Of a DNA stretch of 64,000 nucleotides, positions 20,456 through 32,765 are shown piece by piece. Position numbers and translations under genes: made by a program. Every line of letters begins with the position of its first letter. Within the stretch, counting starts at the first letter, position 1. The notes beneath the pieces are model-generated. The model was not told where the DNA came from. It saw nothing but the letters and a program-made list of their open reading frames with translations, and did no database searches. Source of the stretch: Marsupella aquatica (taxonomy: Eukaryota > Marchantiophyta); assembly GCA_973895155.1 (NCBI GenBank), contig OZ316892.1, positions 12,090,001 to 12,154,000 of the forward strand. The letters are read 5' to 3'.

Positions 20456-23400
20456 TTGACAAGGACTTGGAGAGGGAACCTGATTTATTTTATCGTGGTT
20501 GGGTACGGGGGCCACACGAGGCCAAGCTCTAGGAATTGCGAAACGGGAATCGGTCCCCAGTTGTGCTCTTCAGGGGGAGTGGGGTGGATGAGATCCCCAG
20601 ACAGACCTGAGTTCACCAACGCTCGCATTAGGAGGTACAAGGCAGCCTACCGGGAGTACATCACTTTGCAGCTAGCCCGAGAAGAGGAAGAGAAATTGGC
20701 AACCAGGGCCACAATGTCAGGGACCAATGAAGCACCCATGTCACAAAGGACTCAATGATGTTCATACCCCAAGACATTGGCCAAGCTTCTAGACGATAGC
20801 CGTGAATTGTTTGAATCCACCGTGATTATCAATTTAATGCGAGTGGACATGCGTGCTCCAATGGATAGGCATTAAAAGATTGAGGATGGGATGGACTTAC
20901 GGGATGATGGATTGTACTTTGCATGCATCAAGCGCACCCTCCCTCATGACGAATTGACTCGGTTGCTGATGTTGCACAACCAGGACCTGACATTCTACCC
21001 CATGGAGCCACCAGGGACACTCACATTGGAAGAGCTGGCCATGTATGTGAAGGAGGCTACCTCTGTGGTACACATTTCCCTTGCATCCTTCAAGGACCCA
21101 ACGCTCAGGGGTTTTGTTGGAAAGGTCCATGTGATGCCTAGACAGGAATCACTCGGCCAGTTAAGTGGGTAAAGCAGGAAGGCACCCTAGGAACACCTTA
21201 GTATAGGGACAAAACAAGGAAAATATAAACCATTAGGGGCAACCATGGAACCCGGGCCGAGGCCGGAGGTAAGGACGCTGAGGGTGAAAACTCGATTAGG
21301 GTTAGGGCGCGTTAAGCGTCGGCGGCTAGGAAGGATCAACGGGAAGAAGGACCGGCAGAGGAGAGGGGTAAGGAGTGCTTGCAGGAGATGGTGGCTCATT
21401 TGCAAGCACGAACTAGGCAGACGACTACGGGAGGCCAACTACTGTCAGCTGCTTAGGCAAGCACTCGGGGAGAGAGTAGATACTGACGATCGACCTAAGG
21501 AGGGTATGAGCAACGTCAATCAAGCGGCACATTTCTGGGGATGCCTGTTCGAACGGGCAACTGAGTACATCAAGACTTACGAGGACGAGGAATCAGAAAG
21601 GGCAGCTCGAGAACGGCAGGAGCTCGCTCGATTGTGGGAGCTGCAGAAGACGGCTTTCTTAGGAGGCGAACTCATCAAGGATGAGTTCTTGTGGACGCCT
21701 ACTTCCAATCAACTCGACGATCTTCTATTTTGCAAAGACAGCGTCGTCGGCATCCGAGAGGCCATCAAGAACTGCAACGACATACACTGGGAATTAAAGG
21801 GTAGCACGGAAAGGTGGACCCAGGCAACGGTGCTAGGAGAAACCTCCACGGCAGCAGAGATGAAGAGGAAGGGAGCTGTCAACGATGAAGCCACCCCGGC
21901 AAAAAGAACGAGGTCGGCGGCACCAAAGAAGCCAGCCGAGCAGCAGAGCAGGAGGCAGGGAGAAGCCGAAGAGGAGGAGGTCGATCCCATCAAGGCCATT
22001 CCAACCAGGGATGACACCTGGAAGGGCTGGGCGGCAACCCTACCGGTGGAGGTGCAACTACATTTTGCACGGGAGGAGGATGCATGCTTCACGGCCATGC
22101 AGACCAAGAAGTACCAAGGCTTCATGGCCGGATCCGGCTTAGAGGCCTTTGTAAGATTACCATGGCTGAAGCCGGAGGTACCGGAGTCAGACCTATTAGA
22201 ATTCGTGGGGTCATGGGAACCCGAGACCAATTGCACGAGGATATATGGGAAGGATTTCTATCTTACTCCCAAGGTAATTGCCGAAGTGTTTGGCTTGCCG
22301 ATAGGCAATAAGACCAAAGTTGATACCAGGAAGACCTTGCCTGACAAGGAGTTCCGGTCGTTCCCCGGGCCATCAACGAAGAATGGCTTCTTCCGGAACA
22401 CCTGCACCAACCCGCACATAGGAGAGATGATCGACTTCTTGCGGGTGACCATGCATTGTAACTTGCCGAGGGCAGAGATCGGCAAGGCACAGGTCTATCT
22501 GGCAGAAAGGCCAGACCCAAGCCGGGACTACAACGGGTACCTCCTCAACCAATTGAAGAAGATCTTAAAGGAGGAGCAACAGGTAATCGGCATGGGGAGC
22601 GTGTCGCGGCTTGGCTATCACATGCCGCTGTTGTGCCGGTATGCCAGAGGTCAGACTTTTGCCCCGGTACTTCCCCTGCAGGTAAGGGCACCCAAGGAAG
22701 CTCCAACGCCGAGGCCGTTGGCTGAGAAGCCTCAACCACCTGTTAGCCCTACGATCGAGCAGGTGTTTAGGCCCAGGAAGGAGGACTTGCCGATGCAGCA
22801 ACCAGGCATGCAGAGTCTGCTGAAACTACTGGAGAACGAAAAGAAATCGGCATCGGCAACAACAACGGCAACGACAACAATGGAGGACACTACTACAGAG
22901 GTAGGCCTACACCGGCTCACAAGAGAAAACCCCTTTGCTGGAGACAAGGAGAGAATCAGGCCGGAATCCAAGCCCGGTGTTCGAATGTATGTGGGAATCT
23001 CAAGCTCCGAATCTGAGGCAGAATTGCCTGAAGCTCCTACCGACGAAGAGGAGAGGGAGAAGCCGGACGGCCAAGAAGTAGAGGAGGCAGTGGAGGACTG
23101 CAGCCATGATAATTCCGGCTATGGGTCGGACCATCACGTCCCAGGAGTAAGGACCTCTGGCCGGTTTGTCCCCACACTTCCAAGGGTAGTGCGAGGGGAC
23201 CCCAACCAGCAGAGTAGCCCTGAGTCTCCCCCACCAGATGTTGCTCCCCCGAGCTTCAACGGCATAAAACAGACGGTGCAGGAATTTCAGGAGCGAATCA
23301 AGCAGGAAGAGGAGGCAGCCCTGGCTAGGGAAAAGGATTTACCAGGAGAAGATTGGCCGGAGGACATCAGGCGGCTAGCCAAAAAAGGAAGCAAACCTCT

Positions 23401-24880
23401 AGCCACGATTGAAGAGATCCGCAAGACGGCTTGGGAGCAGAGGCCGCGATGGGCGATGCCGATTACTTCTACTTACTCCACCTACGCTAAGAATAGAGCC
23501 ATGGAGTATGGTGAGATGTTTGGGGAACTTGCGCTCGGCATCTTTGGAGAGGAGTTGGAGGTAGGACCCTTTTTCCATAGGGAGCAGTTGGAGAAGCACC
23601 AATTAGAAGAAGCGGTGGCTTTAGAGAGAAGCAAGAAGGACGAGGTCATTCGGCGGCTTAGGAGGATGGAAGCCGAGATTGAAGATCTAAGGGCGGCCAA
23701 GAAAGCCCAAGATGAACTGTGGATTAAACGACATGAGCTGAACATCATGCAGGGGCAGTTGGACACCGCGCAGGCTGATAATCAGAATATCAAGGATAAA
23801 CTGACTCAGACGCAGGGAGAGTTGGCCGACACGATCAAAGAGAGGGAGAAGTGGAAGCAAGAGCTGAAGAATACAGAGGAGGCCCACATAACAGCCAACA
23901 GCCGGGCCATGGCGGAGACCCAAAGAAAGGAATGGGCGTTGAAGGGGGAGCTCGAGAAAATCCGCGGAGCCCTTGAGCAGAAGGAGGCCGAGTTAGGGAA
24001 ATCCTATCAAGGGATTATGGCGCTGCAGCAGGAGCTTGCGTCCCTGACGGCCAGCTTCAAGGCCGACCTAAGGGAGAAGGACGAGATGCTCAAACAGACT
24101 TACGCCAAGATGAACCAGATGGAGTCTGTCATCATTGCAGAGCTCGACAAGGAGCTAAGAGCAACCCAGGAGGAGAGGACTACCTTGAAACAAGAACGGG
24201 AGGAAGCCCAGAAGGAACTAGAGGAGGCACGCAAGGACCTGGATGAGACCCAGGAGGAGTTGGAGGAAATCATGAGGAAGATGGAGAACCTCCAGCGGCG
24301 GGCCGACAACCAAACGGAGCGGCTGAAGAAACAAGCCGCAGTATTTAAGTGCTTGTCTTCATCAGGCCCAACTCCAATTGGGGCAACCAAGTTACCAGGA
24401 GTGGTACTGGCCGAAGAAAAATCCGCGCCACCTGCACCAGTGCCGGAAGTAAGTGGGAAGGGGAAGGGACCAGCTGCCGAACCAGAAAAGAAGAAGAAGC
24501 GGAAACCTTCAGGGTCAAGGAGTAATCCGACTCCACAAGCCGTGGTGACCAAGGAGGTAGAACTAGCACCATCCTCCGACATGAATACGGCAATAGATCC
24601 CGCTATCATCACAGGTGGGGGTGGTGCGGCCCAAGCCGAACTACTCAGTAATGAGGCCGGTATCCCAGATCCGCCTCTTGAGCAGGCCAGGGAGACCCAA
24701 GCCGTGGCTGAGGCCGTAACCGGTTCCCGAGCCGATGCCGACGCCGATGGTGGACCCAGTCAGGCCGATGGAGAGTTGACTCAATCAAGGGCAGGTAATC
24801 TGTCAGAGAATGAACCTACGGCAGTGGCTGAGGAGGAAGCGTTGGGGGCGTCCATTAAGGATCCACCACCGGTGTCGTGA
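20456..24880 (+). pseudogene. Gag-like protein with coiled coil, frame broken at its 5' part
   Basis: One reading frame runs for about 1,475 codons from 20456, interrupted by TGA 20756-20758, TAA 20873-20875, TAA 21170-21172 and TAG 21188-21190. It is then open from ATG 21245 (context ACCATGG) to 24880 (1,211 aa). A globular region around residues 250-480 of the open part (SWEPETNCTRIYGKDFYLTP, FGLPIGNKTK) resembles the plant transposon-protein/gag-like domains found in plant retroelements. Residues about 780-1030 form a long Glu/Lys-rich coiled coil; the tail is Pro/Ala/Gly-rich. No zinc knuckle is seen. The 1,211-aa part may still be translatable. The family call is by resemblance only. Confidence 0.55.
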
Positions 24881-25777
24881 CGGTGCAAGGGCGCCATTCC
24901 TTTTAGGGAGGGCGGACGTGGAGGGAGGAGGCGTGAGTGGGCAGGGCGGGCGCTGATCTCCAAGTTTAGGATTAGGATCAGGACCAGGAGCGGCCCTGAC
25001 ACTTAGCTTAGTGGGATTGCGGTTCCACTGGTAGGAGCAACACTTGTGCTCCTGCCTTGCTGTACATAGGTAGATTCGGGCAAGTAGATTACTGTTAAGT
25101 AGATTAGGCTTACGATGCAAAGAATGGCGGATCCACTACCAGGATAAGTACCTGGGCAGCGGGGAGCTCAGGGCCTCTTCTTTAGCAAGTTTTTAGTTTG
25201 CACCAGCCGGGCTGGGATCAAGTAGTACGAGAAGCTCTCGGTTAGTCATACAGTGACCCTTGTGTATATTCATGTTTCCTCATGCCTAAGAGCTGAATAG
25301 AGTTGGCCTCACGGCTTAGTTCGCAGAACTTGTGTATGAGATGTACTGTTTGTATGGCAAGTGCATGGTATGACTCAGTCAGAATGAGTCATTTTGCTAT
25401 TTGTGTATCGCATTAACTTGTGTGAAGAGTGCCCACATCAACCAAAAGGAAGGAAAGTAAGCAGGGGAGTGAGAGTTGGATGTGTCGAGCTGAGAGAGGT
25501 CTTAGCGGCTTAACCAAGCCTATTGGGGATCATTCCGGCGGCGGAATCCAAACATACCTAACAAGACGGAGGGGAAGACAGGGGAAGGCCTAGATTAGGC
25601 CGGCTACGTATCTCATGACCCGATGAAGGATCTGTCCAGTATATGTGTGTAAAATGTTAATAGTAGTAGTAGAAGGTTAGCAGCGTCCCATGCCGCTAAG
25701 CCGCGGAAACGGCCTCGCCAAGCGCGAAACCTGCGGGAATCGGCTTGAGCTGGGGGGTTTCTTGGGTTTAGGGAGCC
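24881..25777. other. No gene seen; spacer between two gag-like frames
   Basis: Sequence after the first gag-like frame. TTGGCCTCACGGCTTAG near 25303 resembles TTGGCCTCACTTAAG near 27727, and GGTTAGCAGCGTC near 25675 resembles GGTTAGCGGCGTC near 27792. The two halves of the insertion may therefore share related 3' regions. Confidence 0.45.
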
Positions 25778-27151
25778 ATGGGACGCACCACAGTCCATCA
25801 ACGGATACTCAGTTGGGTGCAATCAAGTATAATTATAGGGGAACACTTGGCCATTGCATTGGACATCAAGCAGCACCCGGAGCACACATACGGATGGTGG
25901 GTGTTTGGTTTGAGGAAAACGCTGACCGCAGATCCCAAAGGCCACAAGCCTGGAGGAATCATCCATTTTCTTGGGTCATTTCTCTTGAACAGGATGGAGG
26001 GGCTCATCTCAGTTCCCGAACCAGAGGAAGGAGTATTGCCCTCCTTCCCAACCGTCTTACGAAAGATTGCCACCACCGTCGTGCAGAATTTGACCACAGA
26101 TTCCACCAAGGAGCTGGCCACTGATGTCGTGGTGGAGGGGGCACCGGACGAAGAGGAGGATATGGATGAAGAGTTTACCATGTAGTGGTTGAAGTCCTTG
26201 ATTGGTAATCCCGAGGAGCCCATTGTGTATGACATTCCAGAGGTATACTTGGCGGAATTGCAAGAGTACCGTGATGCTATTAACGAGGGCTGGCAATTGT
26301 GCAAAGCCATGAAGTGGGCTCTGAGTAGGGCCAATGCTAAGGTGGCCACCTTGCAAGTTGGGCACAAGGCGCTGAAGGAGGTCATACTGTCCAAGGAGGA
26401 GACTATTCAAGAGAGGAGTAGGTTGTTGAAGCAAGCCTATGACCAAGTTGGCCACTTGCAAGGAGCCCTGTCCACCAAGGCCAAGGAGGCCGAGGAAGCA
26501 GTTGCTTTGAGGAAGGAGCTGGTAACGATGAAGCAAGCCGAAAAGGGCGTGGATGCCCTCAAAAAGCAGATTTCAAAGTTGCGTGGCCAGGTGAGTGCTT
26601 ATGAGACAAGGGCCAAGAGAGCCGACGCCCTGAGTCTAGGGAAGAGGAAGAAGCCCTGTCCACCCGGTGTTACTCCCGTTGCTTTGCCAGAGATGTTGGC
26701 CAAGGCCATTGATGCAGTGGTCATCGAAGTAACCAAGACTTATGGGCCAATGTTGGAAGCGGCCAAAAAGGACAAGGAGAAGTGCAAGAGCCTGGAGAAT
26801 AAGTTGAAGTCAACCCGCAAAGCACTAAGGAACGCAACGTCTGGCCAGGGAACCACGGGTATGCCACCTAGGTCGGTGACCCCGGGAACTCCCATGGCCA
26901 TGGGCCAAGTCTTGCCACTGGAATTGCAGGGTGATGAGGAGACAACGTTGTGGAAGGACACCATCGGTCATGGATACATTAGGGCTTGGCAGGCTTTGGC
27001 GGCATTACAGAAGCAAGGAACCTCGGGCCAAACGTTGGGAAGGACCACCCCGGGGAGGAGTAGGGGAGGAGGTGTTGCATCTACCCAGGGGGGCAGTGAT
27101 GACTCTCGGGGATGGAGCCTTGGCACCGTAAGTGAGTCCGAGGAGGATTAG
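25778..27151 (+). pseudogene. Second gag-like coiled-coil protein, one in-frame stop
   Basis: ATG 25778 (GCCATGGG) opens a frame interrupted only by TAG 26183-26185 and ending at 27151 (about 457 codons). The N-terminal part is small and globular (HPEHTYGWWVFGLRKTLTAD). The middle (about residues 150-285) is coiled coil, and the end is Gly/Ser/Thr-rich and disordered. It parallels the layout of the first frame, though I see no clear sequence match. Function is unknown; a structural Gag-like role is inferred. Confidence 0.5.
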
Positions 27152-28466
27152 TAGTAGTACGGATGTTGACCGTACAGAGATTGGTTTTGGGCACATGTCC
27201 AACTGGCCAACTCATGGGCTTATTGGAAGGAGCTTGTCGAGCTGAATCTAACAATGTAAGACACGCCTCAAACGGAGTTAAAATGAGAGAGATACGGACC
27301 GGAGCATTTTGGTGAAGAATTAGGGTCCAATGTCGTACGGACGTCCGTACAACCTTCAGGAGAGTGACCCGGCCAAGTCAGGGCATGTGGCCAGGGTACC
27401 TCAATTTGATGTCGTGATGGGAGGCCGGGACCGTACGGACTATTTGGACGCGGCGGTGACCAGGGTAAAGTTTGGGACTTGGCAAGCCATATCTCAGGCG
27501 TCTGATGTCCATTTTGGGAGCCGTTTTCAGGGTTACGATCAGGATGGCCGTGGCTACTCATAAAATTTCTCAGGACCAGATTTAGATCAACTTCTACTTT
27601 TGGCTATTTCCATGGTCACTCAGTGGGAGGCGTTGGCCACACTGTAGTAGGAAGGTAGGCCATGGCCTACATAGGACATTAGTCTAGTTTTGTTTAGTTG
27701 GTGTGATGGCCGATGAAGGCACCGTTGGCCTCACTTAAGTAGCAATAGGATTAGGGGTGCATGTGTGTGCCGCATGTGTAGAAAACTTTTAGGTTAGCGG
27801 CGTCGCCAGTGGATGGCGGCCAGCCAGGGCAGTGGCCGCCGCCACACCCTAGGGCTTGTGTGTTTACACATTGTTGTTTTCAGTATTTAACCAGCAGCCC
27901 CCGGTAGGAGCAGGGGGGGAACTCAATCTAGTGTTGTTTTTGTGAGGATTAGCCTTCAACAAGAGTAGGGAATTGATCTGGAGTATTGAGGTGGAGAGGG
28001 CTCATTGTCCCGTGAGGTAGGAGTTGTGTAGACGATAGGAGACCGGGTTGCCCATGCAATGTGCTACCTTGGCCACTAATAGATATGGATTTGATTGAAT
28101 TCTCATGACTTCTTGTGTGTTATTCCCTCTCTTGGTTGCACGATTGTGTTCTTCCCCTAGTATGAGTATTTAGAGAAACTTACATGGCTTGGTCAACCCT
28201 GTGAGTGGGAGAGTGGTGACAGCACTTTGCCAAAGGCCAGGAGGAGTAGAAGCAAGGTAGTCCACGGGACTTGATCAAAAGCAGATTACGTATAGTCGGT
28301 AGACTTGATCAAAAAATACATTTCCGGGAGCGGAAACAAATCTACTCATCCTTAGTATGAAATTGATCCATATAACGTCCCTCCACGTCCCCATCATACG
28401 ATACAAACAATTTTTAGTGGAACCATGTGGTGTTTGTTGTGTTAGTCATTTGATAAGCAAGTGACA
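27152..28466. other. No gene seen; 3' part of the 9.5-kb insertion
   Basis: Mixed sequence with a purine tract (AGGAGCAGGGGGGGA, near 27906-27920) that could be a polypurine tract, and a possible TATTTAA at about 27885. No match to the start of the insertion was found. Confidence 0.4.
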
Positions 28467-28471
28467 AGTCG
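28467..28471. repeat. Target-site duplication AGTCG, right copy
   Basis: Matches 18983-18987; the 168-bp repeat unit resumes immediately after it. Confidence 0.85.
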
Positions 28472-28502
28472 TAATCTCTATTGAATATTGGACTTTTGAT
28501 TG

Positions 28503-28523
28503 TCTACACGAGTCTCGTGTTTT
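28503..28523. repeat. 21-bp palindrome upstream of the transposase-like gene
   Basis: Arms TCTACACGA and TCGTGTTTT with centre GTC, in the third 168-bp unit. A further copy lies at 28610-28630 (arms TTCACACGA and TCGTGTAGG), just before the first coding exon. Confidence 0.8.
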
Positions 28524-28670
28524 CTATTTAATGAAAGAACCTTCAACTTTGTAGATGACTGTCTCCATTGCTTGTTCTGTGATATTTGCTTAGATTAGAG
28601 TTAGAGATTTTCACACGAGCCTCGTGTAGGCTGTTTTAAAAGATGTTTTTGTTGCAAATATTTTTCTTCA

Positions 28671-31600
28671 GATCCAGAATGGCTTCAAGAACGCAGCTTC
28701 TACTTGGAGAAGTCGTTCACCTGCTTATCAATGAACAACCAGTTGCTGGTGGAAAGGTTTTTTGTGTTCTATCTTTCGACACCTGCCACTCTGTGTTGCT
28801 TGGAGCAGAACGGATAAGTGTGGTGGTGGACAATGCTTTTTTTCACCTCGAACAGCTGCCGAATCCACATGCGGGAGCTGATCTAGTAGGAGAGTCGGTG
28901 AACTCCGTTGTTTTGTGGGATCGGCAAGATGTCCGCCATGCAAATGACATGAATCTTGGAGGTCAAACAGATTCAGCTTATGTCATTGATGACCCAGTTG
29001 ACAATATTCAAGGTAATTCTGAATCAGCCACCGGACTGGAGGGGAAAAAGGTTTTTGCGGAGGATCTGAAAGATCGTAGCACATGGTTCAAGAAGTTTGC
29101 CCTTCTCTATGCGGACAACGGAGAAACCTTGCTTGCAAGAGGTTGCATCATTATCCCACATCCTCTCGCGTCCATTAACAACGAGCGAGTTGGGGAAGAT
29201 CATGTTGGTGTGAATATTTCGAGTCTAGCTATTGAAGCTGGCTTGGGAAAAGTTTTGTTCCCTCAATTTGTTGACGGATCACCATGCACAGTTTGATGGC
29301 CAATCAACAAAACTAGGATTGAGCCTAGAATGGAATGTCTGAGTGATCTTTTAGATTGGAATGATGGTAACGATGAGGGAGTTAGAATTCTCTCATATAT
29401 CAAGCCAAAAAGGGGCTATAACAATCAACAAAGAAATCCTCAAGATTCAAACAAGAAGGAGAGAAAATGACTCGAGAAAAGACGCAATCAAAAGATGTCT
29501 CGAGTGTCCATAGATACTCTTTATCGGGTTGATTGTTGCTCACAGAGTTGTTGTCGATGACAACTCCGTGAGACCGTCACTAACATTAGGGAAGAGTACT
29601 ATGGTCTATCTCATGTTGAGCAACATACTTACGTGCTCAATCATCTTCACTGTCGTGACGATGAAACCATCGCCTTAGGCATGATTGTATTCAAGGGAAG
29701 CAGGATCTGCAAGGAAGCTTTCTAGAATATTCATGGATTTTCTCGAGGAACATTTTACACAATGTATTCAGGATACATGGTGGGGGCAAAAGTTGGTGTT
29801 CATGGGAATGAATGGACCATCAAGACCAAAGACTACGTTGTGTTGTTCACAAAATCAATTCGAAGTATCCTACATAAATGTGCAGAACCAATGCCACATC
29901 TTCACAAAATTGGTGTTTCAGGCAAGTAGGAAGTTGTTTTCAGGGTTCCAATAAGTTTCAGGAGAAAAGATGTTTTTGAAGAGGCTTGCGAGCTTAACAA
30001 AAACCTGGGTATTCACTCGCCCTCTCTCCCAACCTTCTACAAGCTTTTGGATAAATATTTCCCCAATTTCCAATTCCAAGGTTGGAGCAACTTTGCAAAA
30101 TGCGATCTCTGCACGACCATTAAAGAAACACTTCGGGGGGAGAAACGGATGGATAAGATTTTAGAAATCAAGGCAAAGCGCAAACGGCATATGTTGGAAC
30201 AACAATCACGCAGGAGTATGTACTATGCAGCAAAACTTGCGGCGGACCAAGAGCCCGACAAATATTTTTCTGTGATTCACGATAAAATGGATCAAGCCAA
30301 GACCGGAATCCCTAAAATGACTTCTACACTCAAGAGCCAAGGAGGCAAATCAATCCCGCTACCAATGACGCTGATGGGGATGTTAACGCATGGACGGGAG
30401 CCTGGAATTTATGCACATTTTGCCCTTTCTGGTTTGTGGGCAAGCGGTCCTGATTTTACAGTCTCTTTGCTTGCAAAGTTATTTTGTGATCTCGAATCAT
30501 TTGTGGGAGATAAGACCGGCGATCTAGCTCTCAACACCTCTAACGTCACAGATCCAATCTTTGTATCCCTCTTGGATTGGCGTGCCTTTGAGGTAGGATA
30601 CCTTGAAACCAAAAAGATCTCTCTCGCTCACTTCGTAGGGCTTGGTGACTCACACAAGAGTCGCGTAGAGCCTTCAACATCGCTACCCTTCAAGGCGCTT
30701 CCTTGACACCTCCACCTTCAACTTGATAACTTGGGAAAGGATAACAAGAACCAGACAGTTCTGGCTTTCTGTAGCGAGCTTGTTCTAAGAGGAGTGTTTG
30801 AGTCTGTAACTCTTTCCTTTTTGATGGTGGGGCACACTCATGAGGATGTGGATGCCTTCTTCTCTAGAGTCGGGATAAGGATCTACAATCGAGAGCTTAC
30901 CACATTTTTTGGTTTGATGGCGGAGGTTTGGGAGTGCAAGAAGAAACATCCGGTTCCAAGGTTCATCCGCAAAGTTGCATCTTACAAAGCTTATGTAGGA
31001 CCATTTGTCAAAGGATCCAGGGTCAATCAACACCTGTTCAATTCTTGTTCTCAATGAAGGAGAATGTCCCAGTCTACCAATATCGAGAGAAAATTGATAC
31101 GCCTTGGCTACCGACAAAGGGTCAAACAATTTGGTTGTTTGACTTAGAGAGAAACCAATACAAATTTCCAATTGGAAGTCCTTATTCCAAGTGGATGGAG
31201 TCTTCTCACAAGCGAGCGAATGACATTTTGGAATACTTGATCCATTATATCTCATGGTTGAAGACTGCATGGAAGGATGTTACATTGGAGGGATATCGTC
31301 TCCAAAGTCCAGAGATTCAATACTGGAAAAACATTGTTTCTGTGTTTCAGGACACACTTTGCTCTCCTTCGCTAGCAGGGGTAGATTATCCATTACTTGC
31401 TGGATTCTGGCCTCGAACGAACCATGGAACTGGGTATTGTCAAGATGGTCAGAACATGGATACCAACCCAAGCGAAGACAATGGGGTGATGCATAATCTG
31501 GAAAGAGAGCTTCAAGAAGATGAAGAAGAGAGGCAAACAATCTTTGTCGGACACCCTTCTCAGCGTGAGAGGTCAAGATTTACTCCTCTAGAAGATATTA

Positions 31601-31854
31601 AAAAGAATACATTTGTTATTATTTGACCCACCGATGAATTTGAAACCAGAATTCCGCAACAATTTTGGCTTGCAAAAGCAATCGATTGTGTCGTAAGAGA
31701 TCCCGACGATGCGCATGTTGGAGAGTTCCAAGTTGAATGGTGGCACCCTCTTAATCGCAAGAGTTTGGCAACCAAATCAAAAAGATATCGGGACTGCTTT
31801 AATTCAAGCAAACGTGGGAAATGGATCCCAATTACCTCATTCCCCCAATCATGA
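28671..31854 (+). pseudogene. DUF7869-type transposase-like gene
   Basis: The first exon follows acceptor TTCTTCAG|AT; ATG 28679 opens MASRTQLLLGEVVHLL. The next part carries the hallmarks of this family: ICKEAF..IHGFSRGTFYTM, GWSNFAKCDLCTTIK, DKMDQAKTGIPKM, LHLQLDN..KDNKN and FLMVGHTHEDVDAFFSRVG, whose conserved acidic residues suggest an RNase H-like (DDE-type) fold. The C-terminal part ends with EFQVEWWHP. Breaks are TGA 29294-29296, TAG 29723-29725, TAG 29927-29929, TGA 30704-30706, a frameshift near 31030 and TGA 31624-31626. Neighbours and palindromes suggest it was the mobilising gene of the composite element. The DUF name is from recognition of motifs, not a search. Confidence 0.7.
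30649..30669. repeat. 21-bp palindrome inside the transposase-like gene
   Basis: Arms CTCACACAA and TCGCGTAGA with centre GAG. The frame stays open across it, so it is either in a very short in-frame intron or in coding sequence. Confidence 0.7.
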
Positions 31855-32030
31855 ATGATTGGATCCTAGCAACTTCAACCATCACCGAATGGACATCAAA
31901 AGCAAAAGCAAAGGTAAAAGTTCCAGTAAGAGTTTTGGAAAGTGTGAAGGTTTACATTTCAAAAACGATTGAAGAGAACTAAAATCCTTTCTCGACTCGA
32001 GACTCGCGTGGAAGACACTTGGTGATGCAC

Positions 32031-32214
32031 GGCACGTCCTAATTGTCAGGTTCAGGATTGTGGGAGAACAATAGGCGAGGTTGGAGCTGGTTTGTTCCAA
32101 TCACTTTTCGCACGAGGCTCGTGTAGGTCGGATTACTTAGCTCGAGGATCATTTTTTGGAAAGTGAAAGGTGTGTACTTGTACTCAATGTCATATTCACT
32201 GCAATGGCGTGCAT
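32031..32214. repeat. First copy of a ~395-bp tandem duplication (left piece)
   Basis: 32031-32214 joined to 39076-39286 forms one unit; 39287 to about 39650 is the second. Shared words include GGGAGAACAATAGGCGAGG and GGAAAGTGAAAGGTGTGTAC. The copia element split the first unit. Each unit carries the 21-bp palindrome. Confidence 0.85.
32210..32214. repeat. Target-site duplication TGCAT of copia-2
   Basis: TGCAT at 32210-32214 matches 39071-39075 exactly on the other side of the element. Confidence 0.95.
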
Positions 32215-32558
32215 TGTTGAGCATAGACGACATTCGCAACGGCAAGCCCATGAACCATCCAACGCACAATAGTCGACGTAGAGAGATACGTGGTTCACCT
32301 CCACATGAGGCTATGTCCACGGGAACACACAAGAGCTTTACTGCACTCTAGGCCGACCGGCCATACCAAGCATCCACAGCACAAGCTCTTCCTATCTCTC
32401 AACTAGCTCCGTAACAATGAGCCTAAGTTCCACTAGGGTCTGGCATCAGCCCTGGCTATATGCACAACAGCACTACCGCTAACATTAGCTAAGTCCTAAC
32501 CCGAGTTAGCCTAACTCTAGTTAGCTCATGAGTCACAAGACTAGAGCAATATCTAACA
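32215..32558 (-). repeat. copia-2 3' LTR
   Basis: 344 bp with TG...CA ends. On the plus strand it begins TGTTGAGCATAGACG and ends AATATCTAACA. It pairs with 38727-39070. Confidence 0.97.
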
Positions 32559-32570
32559 AACTCCCCCTTG
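32559..32570 (-). promoter_or_regulatory. copia-2 polypurine tract
   Basis: CAAGGGGGAGTT on the minus strand abuts the 3' LTR, the standard site for plus-strand priming. Confidence 0.85.
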
Positions 32571-32765
32571 ACTCTTGTCTTGGGGACTAGACTAAATGCT
32601 ACCATATGGAATCCTCAGCGGGAAGTTCTAGACAATCACCAAACCAGGTCTCCCCCTAAAAACCACAAGGGTTAACTAAGGGTTAACTAGAACTAAGCCG
32701 TAGCCTAACAGGAATGAGTAATCCATATACAAAGAGTCACACATTGCTAAATAACTCTACTTGCA

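Larger units (their letters stand above)
18988..28466 (+). mobile_element. 9.5-kb retroelement-like insertion, gag-like coding only
   Basis: It starts TGTGACGGGG and ends ...GCAAGTGACA, flanked by 5-bp AGTCG duplications: a TG...CA insertion as made by a retroviral-type integrase. Inside are a GC-rich repeated region, a TATA box, a long gag-like reading frame and a second gag-like frame. I see no protease, reverse transcriptase, RNase H or integrase, and I could not match the two ends as LTRs. It may be a non-autonomous large retrotransposon derivative with diverged or deleted LTRs, or two nested elements. Confidence 0.6.

Noticed and set aside
18988-28466. LTR pair for the 9.5-kb insertion
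   Set aside because: The terminal hundred bases do not align by eye; only TG...CA and the TSD are certain.
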